Shown: positions 34,975 through 44,067, counted from the first letter of the stretch. The stretch: DNA of 64,000 nt from G963704535 sp963704535 (GCA_963704535.1 OY969916.1:1612001-1676000); one strand, 5' to 3'. The notes: generated by a model from the letters alone, not told the origin. A program made the numbers and translations.

Positions 34975-35214
34975 TTAATTCTCCCGCATCTCTCCCCCAG
35001 GCTGCTCAAGCTGCTTCATCGCTAGGTCACGCATTTTCGTGTATGACTCAATACTTAGTAGCACGGCAGCCGGGTAGCCGTTCTGGGTAATGACAATATG
35101 CTCGTTGCGGCCACGAGTCCGTTTGATCAGCTCGGCCAGCATAGGTATAACCTTGGTGATCGGTAACACACCTTCTATGAAATCAACATCCCCGAACGGT
35201 GATCGTGGGTTCAT
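34975..35214 (-). CDS. Phd/YefM-type antitoxin, apparently orphan
   Basis: The 79-residue product contains MLAELIKRTRGRNEHIVITQNGYPAAVLLSIESYTKMRDL, the Phd/YefM antitoxin fold. GGGAGAAACA precedes its ATG. No toxin adjoins it on either side: downstream is the hairpin region, and upstream 35215-35520 shows no gene. It could silence a toxin elsewhere. Confidence 0.82.
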   Translation of the reverse strand: MNPRSPFGDVDFIEGVLPITKVIPMLAELIKRTRGRNEHIVITQNGYPAAVLLSIESYTKMRDLAMKQLEQPGGEMREN

Positions 35215-35520
35215 TGTTTCTCCCCTAGCGCCAGAGCGTCATTGCCACACCCCCTTTCTTCGTATAGGGAGAATATGAACGACGCCTCCCATCACGTTTC
35301 GCATACGCGGTTTACTGCAAGATACAGACCAGGAGTTTAACGAATCCATGAAGCGGTCCTGTATTTTGCGCCATCCCTGTGTGGCATGCAAGGCTGGAAT
35401 CGCGCAGCATATAGAGACGAAAAACGCCCCAATGTAGTTTCACCTGCCCTCCACCTAGCTGGCTTCGAACAAGTAAATCCATGAGCTGTCACACTAGTGT
35501 CCTAGCTCAAGAATACGTCT

Positions 35521-35566
35521 ATTCACCCTTTCACCTTGTCATCTTGTCATCTTGTCACGTCGTCTC
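35521..35566. repeat. TTCACC/CATCTTGTCATCTTGTCAC word repeat (family J)
   Basis: TTGTCATCTTGTCATCTTGTCAC words include the EVE-protein stop codon (35555-35557), giving that protein its final Thr-Thr. Confidence 0.6.
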
Positions 35567-35995
35567 CTCACCGGCCAGGGTCATCAGCCGCCGCCACTGC
35601 TCGGCCGTGACCGGCACGACCGAGAGGCGCCCCTGGCGCACCAGCGCGAAGTCGGCGAACGCCGGGTCGGCCTTGACTTGGGCCAGGACGACCGGCCGCA
35701 GCAGCCGCCGCAGCGGCCTGACATCCACGACCACCAGCTTGGGGTCGCCGGCCTGTGGGTCGGGGTAGGGCGCGCTGGTAACTTCGGCCACCCCGACCGC
35801 CCGGCGCTCGTCGCCGGTGTGGTAGATCAGCGCCAGGTCGCCCGGCCCCATCGCGCGCAGGTGCAGGAGCGCGGCGTTGTTGCTCACGCCGTCCCACACC
35901 GTCGCACCCTCGCGCTCCAGGTCGGCGTAGGCGTAGCTGTCGGGCTCGGTCTTGAGCAGCCAGAATCGGTTGTTGGTCATATCGTCTCGTTTCAT
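35555..35995 (-). CDS. EVE domain protein
   Basis: The EVE domain is a PUA-like module thought to bind modified bases. The 146-residue product starts FWLLKTEPDSYAYADLEREG, then GVSNNAALLHLRAMGPGDLALIYHTGDERRAVGVAEV, the canonical EVE order with an aromatic cage. It is a single-domain EVE protein of the thymocyte nuclear protein 1 type. It is close to the conflict system at 36438 but divergent from it. Stop lies in a word repeat. Confidence 0.92.
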   Translation of the reverse strand: MKRDDMTNNRFWLLKTEPDSYAYADLEREGATVWDGVSNNAALLHLRAMGPGDLALIYHTGDERRAVGVAEVTSAPYPDPQAGDPKLVVVDVRPLRRLLRPVVLAQVKADPAFADFALVRQGRLSVVPVTAEQWRRLMTLAGEETT

Positions 35996-36145
35996 CTTCG
36001 AATATGCGGAGATTGAGGGGCGGCTTCGACAGCTCCATTATACGCCCAGAAGCAAGCCCGCTCAGGCAGATGCACAGGGCAGCGACCAATCGAAAACAGG
36101 ATGTACCAAAAGTGTCGCGTGCTTCGTTTATAGATCAGCCCGCTC

Positions 36146-36174
36146 TTGACGACAACGCGAACTGGGTGTAGATT
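36146..36174 (+). promoter_or_regulatory. Candidate promoter upstream of the conflict operon
   Basis: TTGACG (36146-36151), a 17-base spacer and TAGATT (36169-36174) precede the remnant frame at 36250 and the operon at 36438. Confidence 0.4.
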
Positions 36175-36249
36175 CTTTCATATATTCTGGAAGCTACCCT
36201 ACACATTCATCCACAACAGCTACCAATCCCGCCCCACTACAACGCTTCA

Positions 36250-36416
36250 ATGAGTCTGGAATGGCGCCTGACAGTCTTTATCGAGGACTACATAGGCGCG
36301 ATCGACGATCTGAATAGCACGCGTAGGCGGTTGAACGCCAGCGAATTTAGAGAAAGATTGTCATCTTAGAGCAAGAAATCACCCAGCTAGAGCACGAGCT
36401 TAGATCGCCATTATAG
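36250..36416 (+). pseudogene. Degenerate duplicate of the coiled-coil N-terminus of the next gene
   Basis: An ATG-initiated 39-codon frame reads RLTVFIEDYIGAIDDLNST and stops at 36367. A second frame in its tail reads KIVILEQEITQLEHEL. Together they align with RLAALIEEYTVASDELIGK and RQIAQLEREIE of the gene at 36438. This is a decayed tandem copy of the effector-associated-like domain. Confidence 0.6.
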
Positions 36417-36437
36417 ATAACTTGGAGCATAACATCG

Positions 36438-37553
36438 ATGCCAGCATCATTGATCGAGATTAGGCGAGCAAATTTGGAGAAACGTCTGGCTGCTTTGATC
36501 GAGGAGTATACAGTGGCCAGTGATGAGTTAATAGGCAAGCTTGGAGCAGTTGATCGCCTCCGTATAGAGCGACAAATTGCCCAGCTAGAGCGCGAAATAG
36601 AAGCGGCAGAGAGTGACCTAAGGCAATTGGAGCTATCGGGAGCACAACATGATCTTCAATCTGATCTGCCGCCTGAAGGTGACGATCAGGAGATACGGAC
36701 GGTGAGCCTCACAAGGGACAACCTTAACCAGGTCGAACGGCATTTGAATGAACATCTGCCCTACATGGACTTTAGGCGGCCCAGTGGGATATTCAGAGAT
36801 GTCATCGAGGGGTTTGGCCACAATGGTGGATCTGCGATTTTTCTCCTGCAAAATGCCAATGTTATGGGTGGAGAATGGTTCGTTCGCCGGATGAGAAATT
36901 TTCTCAACTCGCCGGAGAAGACGATGGATTTCCGTACATACGAGCTACAGTTTTCTGCCCGTGAGCGCCTCGACAGCTTCAATTTTCTGAGTCACCTGGG
37001 ACGACGTATCGGTATCGCTCCAAGCTCCGACGATCTGGACTTGTATGCCGCTACGCTTATCGAAACAATAGTTCGCCCACTGCGGAGCGCGAGTATTGTA
37101 TGTATCGAGTTGGGCGTATGGCAAAATCTTTGTATTGAAGAACAGTTTCTGGACTGGTTTGTCAATAGTTTCTGGATTCAGCTGACGAATACATTGTCGG
37201 CTATTGCCGGGCAGCTTCCTATGATTAAGCTCGTCGCTATTATCGTCGCGTATAATCACGTATCACCAAAATGTTTTCAGTCGCTGCGTTCCGGCAGCGG
37301 GCAGTTTGATTGTACGAAGATTCTTGAGCTGCCGCTGCGGAAATGGACCAAGGACGATATTCACGAGTGGCTCTATAAATATGTCACGTTAGCTGGGTCT
37401 GATATAAGGCTGACAGCGACGCACATCGCTCCAACTGCCAACTCAATCTACAATTTAAGCGACCGTGGTACACCGACTTCGGTCTATAACGCGCTACGGA
37501 AGTGCTTTGAGGAATTGTATGCAGGAAGGGCCGATCATGAGATCCACGCCTAA
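36438..37553 (+). CDS. Coiled-coil plus iSTAND-like protein
   Basis: The product has 371 residues. Residues 10-60 form an effector-associated-type coiled coil (LEKRLAALIEEYTVASDEL, RLRIERQIAQLEREIEAAE). From about 110 on, SAIFLLQNANVMGGEWFVRRM occupies the position of a STAND P-loop but lacks GKT, as in inactive STAND (iSTAND) domains. LPLRKWTKDDIHEWLYKYV is in the distal part. Such proteins are adaptor modules in NTP-dependent bacterial conflict systems. It overlaps the MoxR gene by 17 bases. iSTAND assignment is by pattern, not search. GC is lower than in the genes after 38 kb. Confidence 0.65.
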   Translation: MPASLIEIRRANLEKRLAALIEEYTVASDELIGKLGAVDRLRIERQIAQLEREIEAAESDLRQLELSGAQHDLQSDLPPEGDDQEIRTVSLTRDNLNQVERHLNEHLPYMDFRRPSGIFRDVIEGFGHNGGSAIFLLQNANVMGGEWFVRRMRNFLNSPEKTMDFRTYELQFSARERLDSFNFLSHLGRRIGIAPSSDDLDLYAATLIETIVRPLRSASIVCIELGVWQNLCIEEQFLDWFVNSFWIQLTNTLSAIAGQLPMIKLVAIIVAYNHVSPKCFQSLRSGSGQFDCTKILELPLRKWTKDDIHEWLYKYVTLAGSDIRLTATHIAPTANSIYNLSDRGTPTSVYNALRKCFEELYAGRADHEIHA

Positions 37554-38484
37554 CTTTGTCTTTCACGGCGATCAGCGTCGGCCTAAGCACCCACACCTCA
37601 GGGCACCCCAGCAACCCGAGCCGTATGTGGCCCTCCCTGATCTAATCGAAGCGGTGAACCTGGCGATCTACTTCCAGCATCCGCTGCTGGTGGAGGGCGA
37701 GGCCGGCTGTGGCAAGACGCGGCTGGCCTATGCCGTCGCTTATGAGCTGGGGCTGCCGCTGATCCGGTGGAATGTGCGCTCTACCAGCCGCGTCCAGGAG
37801 GGCCTCTACACTTACGATTATATCTTGCGCTTGCATGACGCGCAGCTTGCTCGTGATCGGACGCAGCCCCAATCGATAACGACGGAAGCAAGCGAGTCGC
37901 CCTCCAAACCGCGCGATCCACACAGGTGGGAAGACTATCTCACCTATGGGCCACTCGGCAACGCATTTCAGATGGAGGATGCTCCCGCAGTGGTGTTGAT
38001 TGACGAGATCGATAAGGCTGACCGGGATTTTCCCAATGATTTGCTGGGAATCTTGGATGAGTGGGCCTTTGAAATCCGTGAAGCAGATCGGCCAGTCCGT
38101 GCGCTGGAAACCACCCGACCGATCGTTATTATTACTAGCAACAAGGAAAAGGGCGATCTTCCCGATCCCTTTCTCCGGCGCTGTATCTATCACTTTATTG
38201 ATTTCCCCGACGACGAGCGGCTGAAAGAGATTGTGGCGGCCCATTTCACCGAAGGCCGGGGCCTGGCTCCCAAGCTGAAGGAACAGGCCATCGCGCGATT
38301 TCTTGAGCTTCGTCGGGACGGCGGTTTGCAAAAGAAACCAGGGACGAGTGAGCTTCTCAACTGGCTGGAAGCCCTGCACACTCTTCAACCAACGAGAACA
38401 GAACTGGCGCAAGATCGGCTCGAGTACCCGGGCCTCTTGCTCAAACTGCGCGCCGACTGGCAACGCCACAGGGCACCGAGATGA
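37537..38484 (+). CDS. MoxR family AAA+ ATPase
   Basis: The 315-residue product starts at ATG 37537 (GGAAGGG upstream), inside the previous gene. Walker A is LLVEGEAGCGKTRLAYAVA near residue 55, followed by RWNVRSTSRVQEGLYTYDY, Walker B VVLIDEIDKADRDFPNDLL, sensor VIITSNKEKGDLPDPFLRRC and a lid domain. MoxR ATPases act with vWA partners as chaperones or remodelling enzymes; the vWA gene follows at a four-base overlap. Confidence 0.9.
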   Translation: MRSTPNFVFHGDQRRPKHPHLRAPQQPEPYVALPDLIEAVNLAIYFQHPLLVEGEAGCGKTRLAYAVAYELGLPLIRWNVRSTSRVQEGLYTYDYILRLHDAQLARDRTQPQSITTEASESPSKPRDPHRWEDYLTYGPLGNAFQMEDAPAVVLIDEIDKADRDFPNDLLGILDEWAFEIREADRPVRALETTRPIVIITSNKEKGDLPDPFLRRCIYHFIDFPDDERLKEIVAAHFTEGRGLAPKLKEQAIARFLELRRDGGLQKKPGTSELLNWLEALHTLQPTRTELAQDRLEYPGLLLKLRADWQRHRAPR

Positions 38485-39560
38485 GCAGAGAACAGGCACG
38501 ACAACAGTTGATCACTGCCTTTACGCACCTGCGGCAGAGTGGTTTCAAGCTCGGTATGAGCCAACTGCTGGCCGCTCTCCAGGCGGTGGAGGATGGGTGG
38601 GGCACCGACGACCAGTACCAACTTAAGCGCCTCGCCCGAATGCTTTGGTGCCACTCACGGCAGGAACGAGACGCGCTCGAGACCATCTGGCCATCTGTAC
38701 CCCCGGCTTCTTCCAGGACGGACTCCCCATCACCCTCCGCCTCGCCGGCAGATCGACCAGCACAAGAGCAGGCTGGCACGCTCGAACCGCCACATTCGCA
38801 TGGGCCTGAGGCAGCACCGGCAGCACAGCGACCGACGCCGGAGCTGAATGTGGATGGGTTGCCTGTCTGGGCGCCGCTCGCCCTCACTGCGGGGCCGAGA
38901 TCCGATGTCATCAGTGCCGAGTGGCCGATCCCGCGCCGGACCATGCTTCATGCCTGGCATTACCTGAATCGCCCCCGCGCCGATGGCCCGCACGATGTTC
39001 TGGATGTTAAAGCCACCGTCGATCTGACAGCCCAGCAAGGCTTTTTCCTCTACCCCGTCTACCAGCCCGCAGAACGCAATGGTGCTGATCTGCTTCTGAT
39101 CGTCGACCGTAACGGGTCAATGGTCCCTTTTCACCGCTTCACCCACGAGCTTATCGAGACCGCCCACGATGGGGGCATCTTCCGGCGGATCGACATCGTT
39201 TACATCCACAACGTGCCGACCGAGCGCGTGTATCGCGATCCTTATCTGACGATGCCGGTCGCGGTGGAGCAGACGCTGGCAGGCTGCACGCAGCAAACCA
39301 GCGCACTGGTGATCAGCGACGCTGGAGCGGCTCGCGGCCACCGCCGCTTAGAGCGCATCCGCGCGACGGCGCTGTTTCTATCGCGTCTGAAACAATGCAC
39401 ATCCTTGATCGCCTGGCTCAACCCAATGCCGGAGGAGCGCTGGCCACGCACTTCAGCGCAGATCATCGCACATATGGTGCCGATGTTTCCAATGCAGCCG
39501 GATGGGATGTTCGGCGCGGTCGATGCCATACGCAGGCAGGCATCGCATCACGCTGATTAA
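38481..39560 (+). CDS. vWA domain protein (MoxR partner)
   Basis: The 359-residue product has a helical N-terminus (REQARQQLITAFTHLRQSGFKLG), a Pro/Ala/Ser-rich linker (90-130) and a vWA domain: LLLIVDRNGSMVPFHRF carries the MIDAS as DxNxS rather than DxSxS. IDIVYIHNVPTERV and SALVISDAGAARGHRRLERI follow. It resembles SAV_2336-related proteins of bacterial conflict systems. ATGA overlap with the MoxR gene. Confidence 0.85.
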   Translation: MSREQARQQLITAFTHLRQSGFKLGMSQLLAALQAVEDGWGTDDQYQLKRLARMLWCHSRQERDALETIWPSVPPASSRTDSPSPSASPADRPAQEQAGTLEPPHSHGPEAAPAAQRPTPELNVDGLPVWAPLALTAGPRSDVISAEWPIPRRTMLHAWHYLNRPRADGPHDVLDVKATVDLTAQQGFFLYPVYQPAERNGADLLLIVDRNGSMVPFHRFTHELIETAHDGGIFRRIDIVYIHNVPTERVYRDPYLTMPVAVEQTLAGCTQQTSALVISDAGAARGHRRLERIRATALFLSRLKQCTSLIAWLNPMPEERWPRTSAQIIAHMVPMFPMQPDGMFGAVDAIRRQASHHAD

Positions 39561-39567
39561 GGATCGT

Positions 39568-41334
39568 ATGATGACCACAGGAATGCAGCAGCGCGAGCAG
39601 GAGTCGGCCCGGCAGACCGTGGACTGGTTTGTTCGTCGCTTTCGCACCTCGGTCAAGGACACGGGCTATGAGGATCTGCTCTGCTATGCGGCGATGCCGC
39701 TGATTCTAACCCCTGAACTTCTACACTATTTACGCAGCCGATTTCTCCAACAGGTTCCATGGGTCGCCGAAGCCGATCTCCTACTCTCCGATCTGTGCAG
39801 TGAGGTCGGCTACGAGCAGTATGTGATCGAGCCAAAGGTGCGCGCGTATCTGCTAGGGAAGCTGCGTAAAAAACCCGACGGCGAGCGGCGTATGCACGAG
39901 GTCGCCCGTGTCCTGATCGATTACGTGCGCGATCTCAAGCTCGATCCGTTTACCAACAGGCACGAGCGGCAGGCGCAGCAGTGGTCGGCGCTGGCCTATC
40001 TGCGCGAGCAGCGCGAGGATGTCGTGCGCGATGTCGCGGAGGCATTTCGCTACCATCTTGGGGCCAAGGCAGTCGGCGACAGCATCAACCGCAAACTCAT
40101 CGATCCCTCCGAGATCATGAGCCTCGTGGGAGTCGTGCAAACCCTGGCCCCGCAGATCGAGGATGATCCCGATCTTGCTGAACTCATGCGCTACGCTGAA
40201 GAAGTCAGCCGGGTGCTCATGAACCCGCCGAGAGCCGGCAAGGCTCCGCGGGATACCACAGTGCGATGGGTGTTGGATGTGCCCTTGCCCAACCCAGCCG
40301 AGCTAGCCGTTGACGGGTCGGTACAGGCGCCTTCTCTCACGCTCAGCCAGCGGATACGCGTCGGGTTGAGCGCGCTGCGATCGTTGATGCGCGTACCCGC
40401 AGTTCGCACCGCCGCCTCGGACCTGCGGCCACAGCTTCGGGCCGCGAACGACCAGATCGGCGTCGTAGTGGCCTACGTGGAACTGCTCGACCTTTTACAA
40501 CGGCTGCGATTTCGCTGCTACAACCGGCTCGCCCACGAGGCCCGCAGGCTCCCAGGCTATGAGTGGACGGCAGAGAACCTGGAACAATGCGTCTTCGATC
40601 TCGAGGTGATCATCGACCGGATGCAGCAGGTCGCAGACCAGGGCGCCTTCGATCAGCGCACGGTCAGGCGCCTGGGCGATCTTACCTGGGTGCGGGAGCT
40701 GACGCGGATTCAAGAGGAACTTCGCCAAGCAATCGATCTCGGCGATCCGGCCCGCCTCACAGCCGCGACGCGAAGCATGAAGCGAGTGCTCGATCGCCAG
40801 CCTGGCCAGGTCAGCAGCTACCTGAGTGATGCCGTGCATGCGCTGCTCTTTCCAAGCCTGGTAGAGAGGTTGAAACGGATCCATACCAAGGTGAAGACTC
40901 CCGATGTCGACCCGGAACAGCTCCTTCATTTCCACGCCGGAATAGGCGCGCTCGCCACGCTGGACCAGCGCCTCAACACACTACTGGAGGAGCACTCTCG
41001 TTGGCTAAATATCGAGCGTGAGCTGCGCCTGATCGAAGGTTTCGAGCGTGATATCGACCAGTTCGGACGGCTCTGGACCCAGGTGAAGGCGGATGCGGCT
41101 CCGGCGTACCAGGGACGCACCGAATCGTGGGCGATCGCTCTCAAAGCCGAGGGGGAGAAACTGGACCGCGCGCTCAAGGCAGAGAATCCAGTCATGATCA
41201 GGCGGTGCTTCCGGCGCTACAGCAGGCTGGCCGCCGCGCATGTGGTTCAGATCGTTCGAGATCTAAAGGATGTGTGTGATGAGCTACGACGGATCGATGA
41301 ACCCCTGGCCTCTCTATTAAAGACACTAGCATGA
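39568..41334 (+). CDS. Unknown helical protein, third core component of the operon
   Basis: The product has 588 residues from ATG 39568 (AAGGAT upstream). Mostly helical and rich in Leu, Arg and Glu, with no catalytic motif I can see. Segments YAAMPLILTPELLHYLRSRF near 50, an Arg-rich central helix region and long charged helices in the second half (EEHSRWLNIERELRLIEGF). The position after MoxR and vWA suggests the vWA-MoxR-associated protein (VMAP) role. This is inferred from context only. It ends with ATGA overlap to the nSTAND1 gene. Confidence 0.6.
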   Translation: MMTTGMQQREQESARQTVDWFVRRFRTSVKDTGYEDLLCYAAMPLILTPELLHYLRSRFLQQVPWVAEADLLLSDLCSEVGYEQYVIEPKVRAYLLGKLRKKPDGERRMHEVARVLIDYVRDLKLDPFTNRHERQAQQWSALAYLREQREDVVRDVAEAFRYHLGAKAVGDSINRKLIDPSEIMSLVGVVQTLAPQIEDDPDLAELMRYAEEVSRVLMNPPRAGKAPRDTTVRWVLDVPLPNPAELAVDGSVQAPSLTLSQRIRVGLSALRSLMRVPAVRTAASDLRPQLRAANDQIGVVVAYVELLDLLQRLRFRCYNRLAHEARRLPGYEWTAENLEQCVFDLEVIIDRMQQVADQGAFDQRTVRRLGDLTWVRELTRIQEELRQAIDLGDPARLTAATRSMKRVLDRQPGQVSSYLSDAVHALLFPSLVERLKRIHTKVKTPDVDPEQLLHFHAGIGALATLDQRLNTLLEEHSRWLNIERELRLIEGFERDIDQFGRLWTQVKADAAPAYQGRTESWAIALKAEGEKLDRALKAENPVMIRRCFRRYSRLAAAHVVQIVRDLKDVCDELRRIDEPLASLLKTLA

Positions 41335-44063
41335 GCAACTCCACTTCCTCTTCCGACCCCAAGAATGGCCCACTTCGCTTTGGATCACTGGCCGAGTTGC
41401 GGGCCGCGCACAATAATCTCTATTCGCGCCACGACAAGAGAGCCGGGCGAGCTGCCTTCCTCACCAAGATCGAGGAGTTCATCCAGCATGTCAAGGCGAC
41501 TGGCGCCCTGCTTGACGCCGACGCCGATCGTACCGAGGCCCAGCACCTGCTGGATTATTGGCTCGATACGCTGTATAGGTTTCGACGCCAGCAGCCTGAT
41601 GAACGTTATTATCTTCTGGATGATTTCGACCCAACCCTGGAGCCACCCGCGCCCAGCAGGCCACCGTACCTTGGGCTGAACGCATTCGACCAAGACCATC
41701 GCGAGCAGTTCTTTGGCCGGAAGCGGCTGGTTCAAGAAATGCTCGATGGACTCCAGAAAAAGCGCCTCCTGGTGGCCGTCGGCCCCTCTGGAAGTGGTAA
41801 GTCGTCGGTGGTGTTGGGCGGCCTGCTGCCAGCCCTGGAAGAAAAAAAGAGCGAACAGCCTGAGGACCAGTCCTGGGAATACTACCCTCCAATGGTCCCA
41901 GGGTCGGACCCGCTGGCCAATTTGGCCCGTATGATCCAGCCCGTTGGCTTCGATGCCAGCGAATGGGTCACCCGTCAGCGCGAAGGCTTTTTGCAGCAGA
42001 AGAGCCACCTGGCCCGCCAGATCGCGAGTCAAACATCAAAGCCGGCGATTCTGGTTGTCGATCAGTTTGAAGAAGTCTTCACGCTGTGTGCCGACGACGC
42101 GGCTCGCCAGGCCTTCATCACCAACCTGCTGGTCTTGACCCTGATATTGGCGCCCCCACACATCGTGATCCTGTCGATGCGCAGTGATTTCGAGAGCTAC
42201 ATCGCACAGTTCCCGCGGCTCCAGCGCTACTTTGAGCAGACCCAGGTACGCGTGATGCCGCTCAACGCCGGTGAGCTGCGCGAGGCGATCGAGAAGCCAG
42301 CCGAGCTGGTTGGGTGGCGCTTTGAAGAAGGTCTCGTCGATGAGCTGCTACAGAATCTGCGCGGTGAGCCGGCAGAGCTGCCGCTTTTGCAGTTCACCTT
42401 GCTCAAACTTTGGGAGCTTCGCACGGGTAAGTGGATCACCTGGGATGCCTACCGCAGCCTTGGCCGTGGGCGCGAAGCCCTGGCGCGCAGTGCCGATGAT
42501 TTCTACGAACAGTTGAGCCCCGCCGATCAGGCCATCGTGAAACGCCTGCTGCTTCGAATGGTACGTGTCGGCGAAGAGTTGGATGTTACCAGCAACCGGG
42601 TCCGGCGCGCCGACTTGCGCCAGGAGAGCGACTCGCCCGACGAGGTCGATCGCCTGGTCAAGGCATTGAGCCAGGCCCAGTTGGTGCGCCTGACCACCCG
42701 TGAGATAGCAGATGATATCCAGATCGAGCTGGCACACGAGACACTGGTGCGTAACTGGCCTCGGCTGGTAGGGTGGGTGGAAGAAGAGCGGGTGGCTTTG
42801 CGCCGGCGCCAGCGCCTGACCGCAAATGCCCGGCAATGGGATGAGCAGAGCAGACCTCGCAGTGGGCTACTAGACGGCCCGCAGCTTGAGGAAGCGATCC
42901 GCTATCGCGATCTTAGCCCAGTCGAGAGAGAGTTCGTTGATGCCAGCCTGAGAGGGCTTGAACGGCGCCTGGAGGAGGATGACGATGACGAGATCTTGCA
43001 GTTAAGACAAGTTCAGGTAGTCATAAAGACGGAGCAGTTGCGCGCCGAAGAGCAGGCGCGGTTTGCAAAGGCGGAGCAGTTGCGCGCCGAAGAGCAGGCG
43101 CGGTTTGCAAAGGCGGAGCAGTTGCGCGCCGAAGAGCAGACGCGGTTCGCGCAGAAGCTGCGCCGATCGGCAGTGGTGCTAGCCTGCGTGTCAACGCTGG
43201 CGATAATCTTTGCCATCTATGCCTGGGTTCAGAAGGCGCAGGCGCAGCAAAGCCAGGCAGAGGCACAACAAAGCCAGGCAGAGGCACAACGGAACCAGAA
43301 GCGTGCGGAAACTGAGGCGGCAAACGCAGTGCTCGCGCAAGCTACGAGCCAGGCGGCGCAAAGCACAGCCAATAGCGGCGTGGCGACTCAACAGGCGGCT
43401 GAGGCACAAGCACAGGCCGCTCGCGCGACCGCCGGAGCAGCAGAGGGCGCGGGCGCATCTATGGCGGCGATCCGGAGCACCGCCGAAGCGAACGCGAACA
43501 TTGCACAGGCAACCGCCGAGGCGGCGAAGATGACCGTCACGACAAGCGCGGCGTTTCGTGATGCGGCTGAAACACGGGCCGAGGCAGCCGCGCAGGAAGC
43601 GCAGGCACTCGGCGCGATCGTCATCGGCGCTGAGGCACAGGTGCAAGACGCGCAGATAGCGGCTCAGGCAGCGATCGTGGCGCGAGACACTGCGCTTTCG
43701 GAGGCGGCTATCGCTCAGCAGACTGCCCAGGCGGCCCAGGCGACCCAGGACATCGCTGTGGGAGCGGCCCAGACCGCCCAGGCCGCCCAGGTCATCGCTG
43801 TGGGGGCGGCCCAGACCGCCCAGGCGGCCCAGGCCATCGCTGAAGGAAAAGCCTTGGCAGCCCAAGCCGCCCAGGCCGCCGCCGATGAGGCTGCCCAGGC
43901 CGCCCAGACCGCCCAGGCCAACGCTGAAGCGACTGCCAATGCAGAGGCGGTGGCCCGGGGCGAGGCACAGACAGCGGCAGCCAGCCTATGGCAGACAATC
44001 CAGGCCATCCCGTCCACATCGATACCCAACAGTATAGAGGCGTCTCCGACTACGACACCCTAA
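41331..44063 (+). CDS. nSTAND1 ATPase with effector-associated N-terminus, one membrane helix and Ala/Gln-rich tail
   Basis: The product has 910 residues. The N-terminal domain LRAAHNNLYSRHDKRAGRA and TGALLDADADRTEAQHLLDYW is of the effector-associated type. The nSTAND1 ATPase begins PYLGLNAFDQDHREQFFGRK; Walker A is VGPSGSGKSSVVLGG near 150, Walker B AILVVDQFEEVFTL, and VILSMRSDFESYI holds the sensor Arg. After a winged helix, EQLRAEEQARFAKA is repeated three times. A membrane helix (SAVVLACVSTLAIIFAIYAWV) near 612-632 precedes about 275 residues of Ala/Gln/Thr-rich repeats instead of the WD40 repeats usual in nSTAND1 proteins. No enzymatic effector is fused. Confidence 0.85.
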   Translation: MSNSTSSSDPKNGPLRFGSLAELRAAHNNLYSRHDKRAGRAAFLTKIEEFIQHVKATGALLDADADRTEAQHLLDYWLDTLYRFRRQQPDERYYLLDDFDPTLEPPAPSRPPYLGLNAFDQDHREQFFGRKRLVQEMLDGLQKKRLLVAVGPSGSGKSSVVLGGLLPALEEKKSEQPEDQSWEYYPPMVPGSDPLANLARMIQPVGFDASEWVTRQREGFLQQKSHLARQIASQTSKPAILVVDQFEEVFTLCADDAARQAFITNLLVLTLILAPPHIVILSMRSDFESYIAQFPRLQRYFEQTQVRVMPLNAGELREAIEKPAELVGWRFEEGLVDELLQNLRGEPAELPLLQFTLLKLWELRTGKWITWDAYRSLGRGREALARSADDFYEQLSPADQAIVKRLLLRMVRVGEELDVTSNRVRRADLRQESDSPDEVDRLVKALSQAQLVRLTTREIADDIQIELAHETLVRNWPRLVGWVEEERVALRRRQRLTANARQWDEQSRPRSGLLDGPQLEEAIRYRDLSPVEREFVDASLRGLERRLEEDDDDEILQLRQVQVVIKTEQLRAEEQARFAKAEQLRAEEQARFAKAEQLRAEEQTRFAQKLRRSAVVLACVSTLAIIFAIYAWVQKAQAQQSQAEAQQSQAEAQRNQKRAETEAANAVLAQATSQAAQSTANSGVATQQAAEAQAQAARATAGAAEGAGASMAAIRSTAEANANIAQATAEAAKMTVTTSAAFRDAAETRAEAAAQEAQALGAIVIGAEAQVQDAQIAAQAAIVARDTALSEAAIAQQTAQAAQATQDIAVGAAQTAQAAQVIAVGAAQTAQAAQAIAEGKALAAQAAQAAADEAAQAAQTAQANAEATANAEAVARGEAQTAAASLWQTIQAIPSTSIPNSIEASPTTTP
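43029..43154 (+). repeat. Three tandem 42-base coding repeats
   Basis: The 42-base unit GAGCAGTTGCGCGCCGAAGA followed by GCAGGCGCGGTTTGCAAAG repeats three times nearly exactly, encoding a 14-residue helical unit just before the membrane helix of the nSTAND1 protein. A second set of 42-45-base repeats runs at 43730-43920. Confidence 0.85.
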
Positions 44064-44067
44064 TTAC

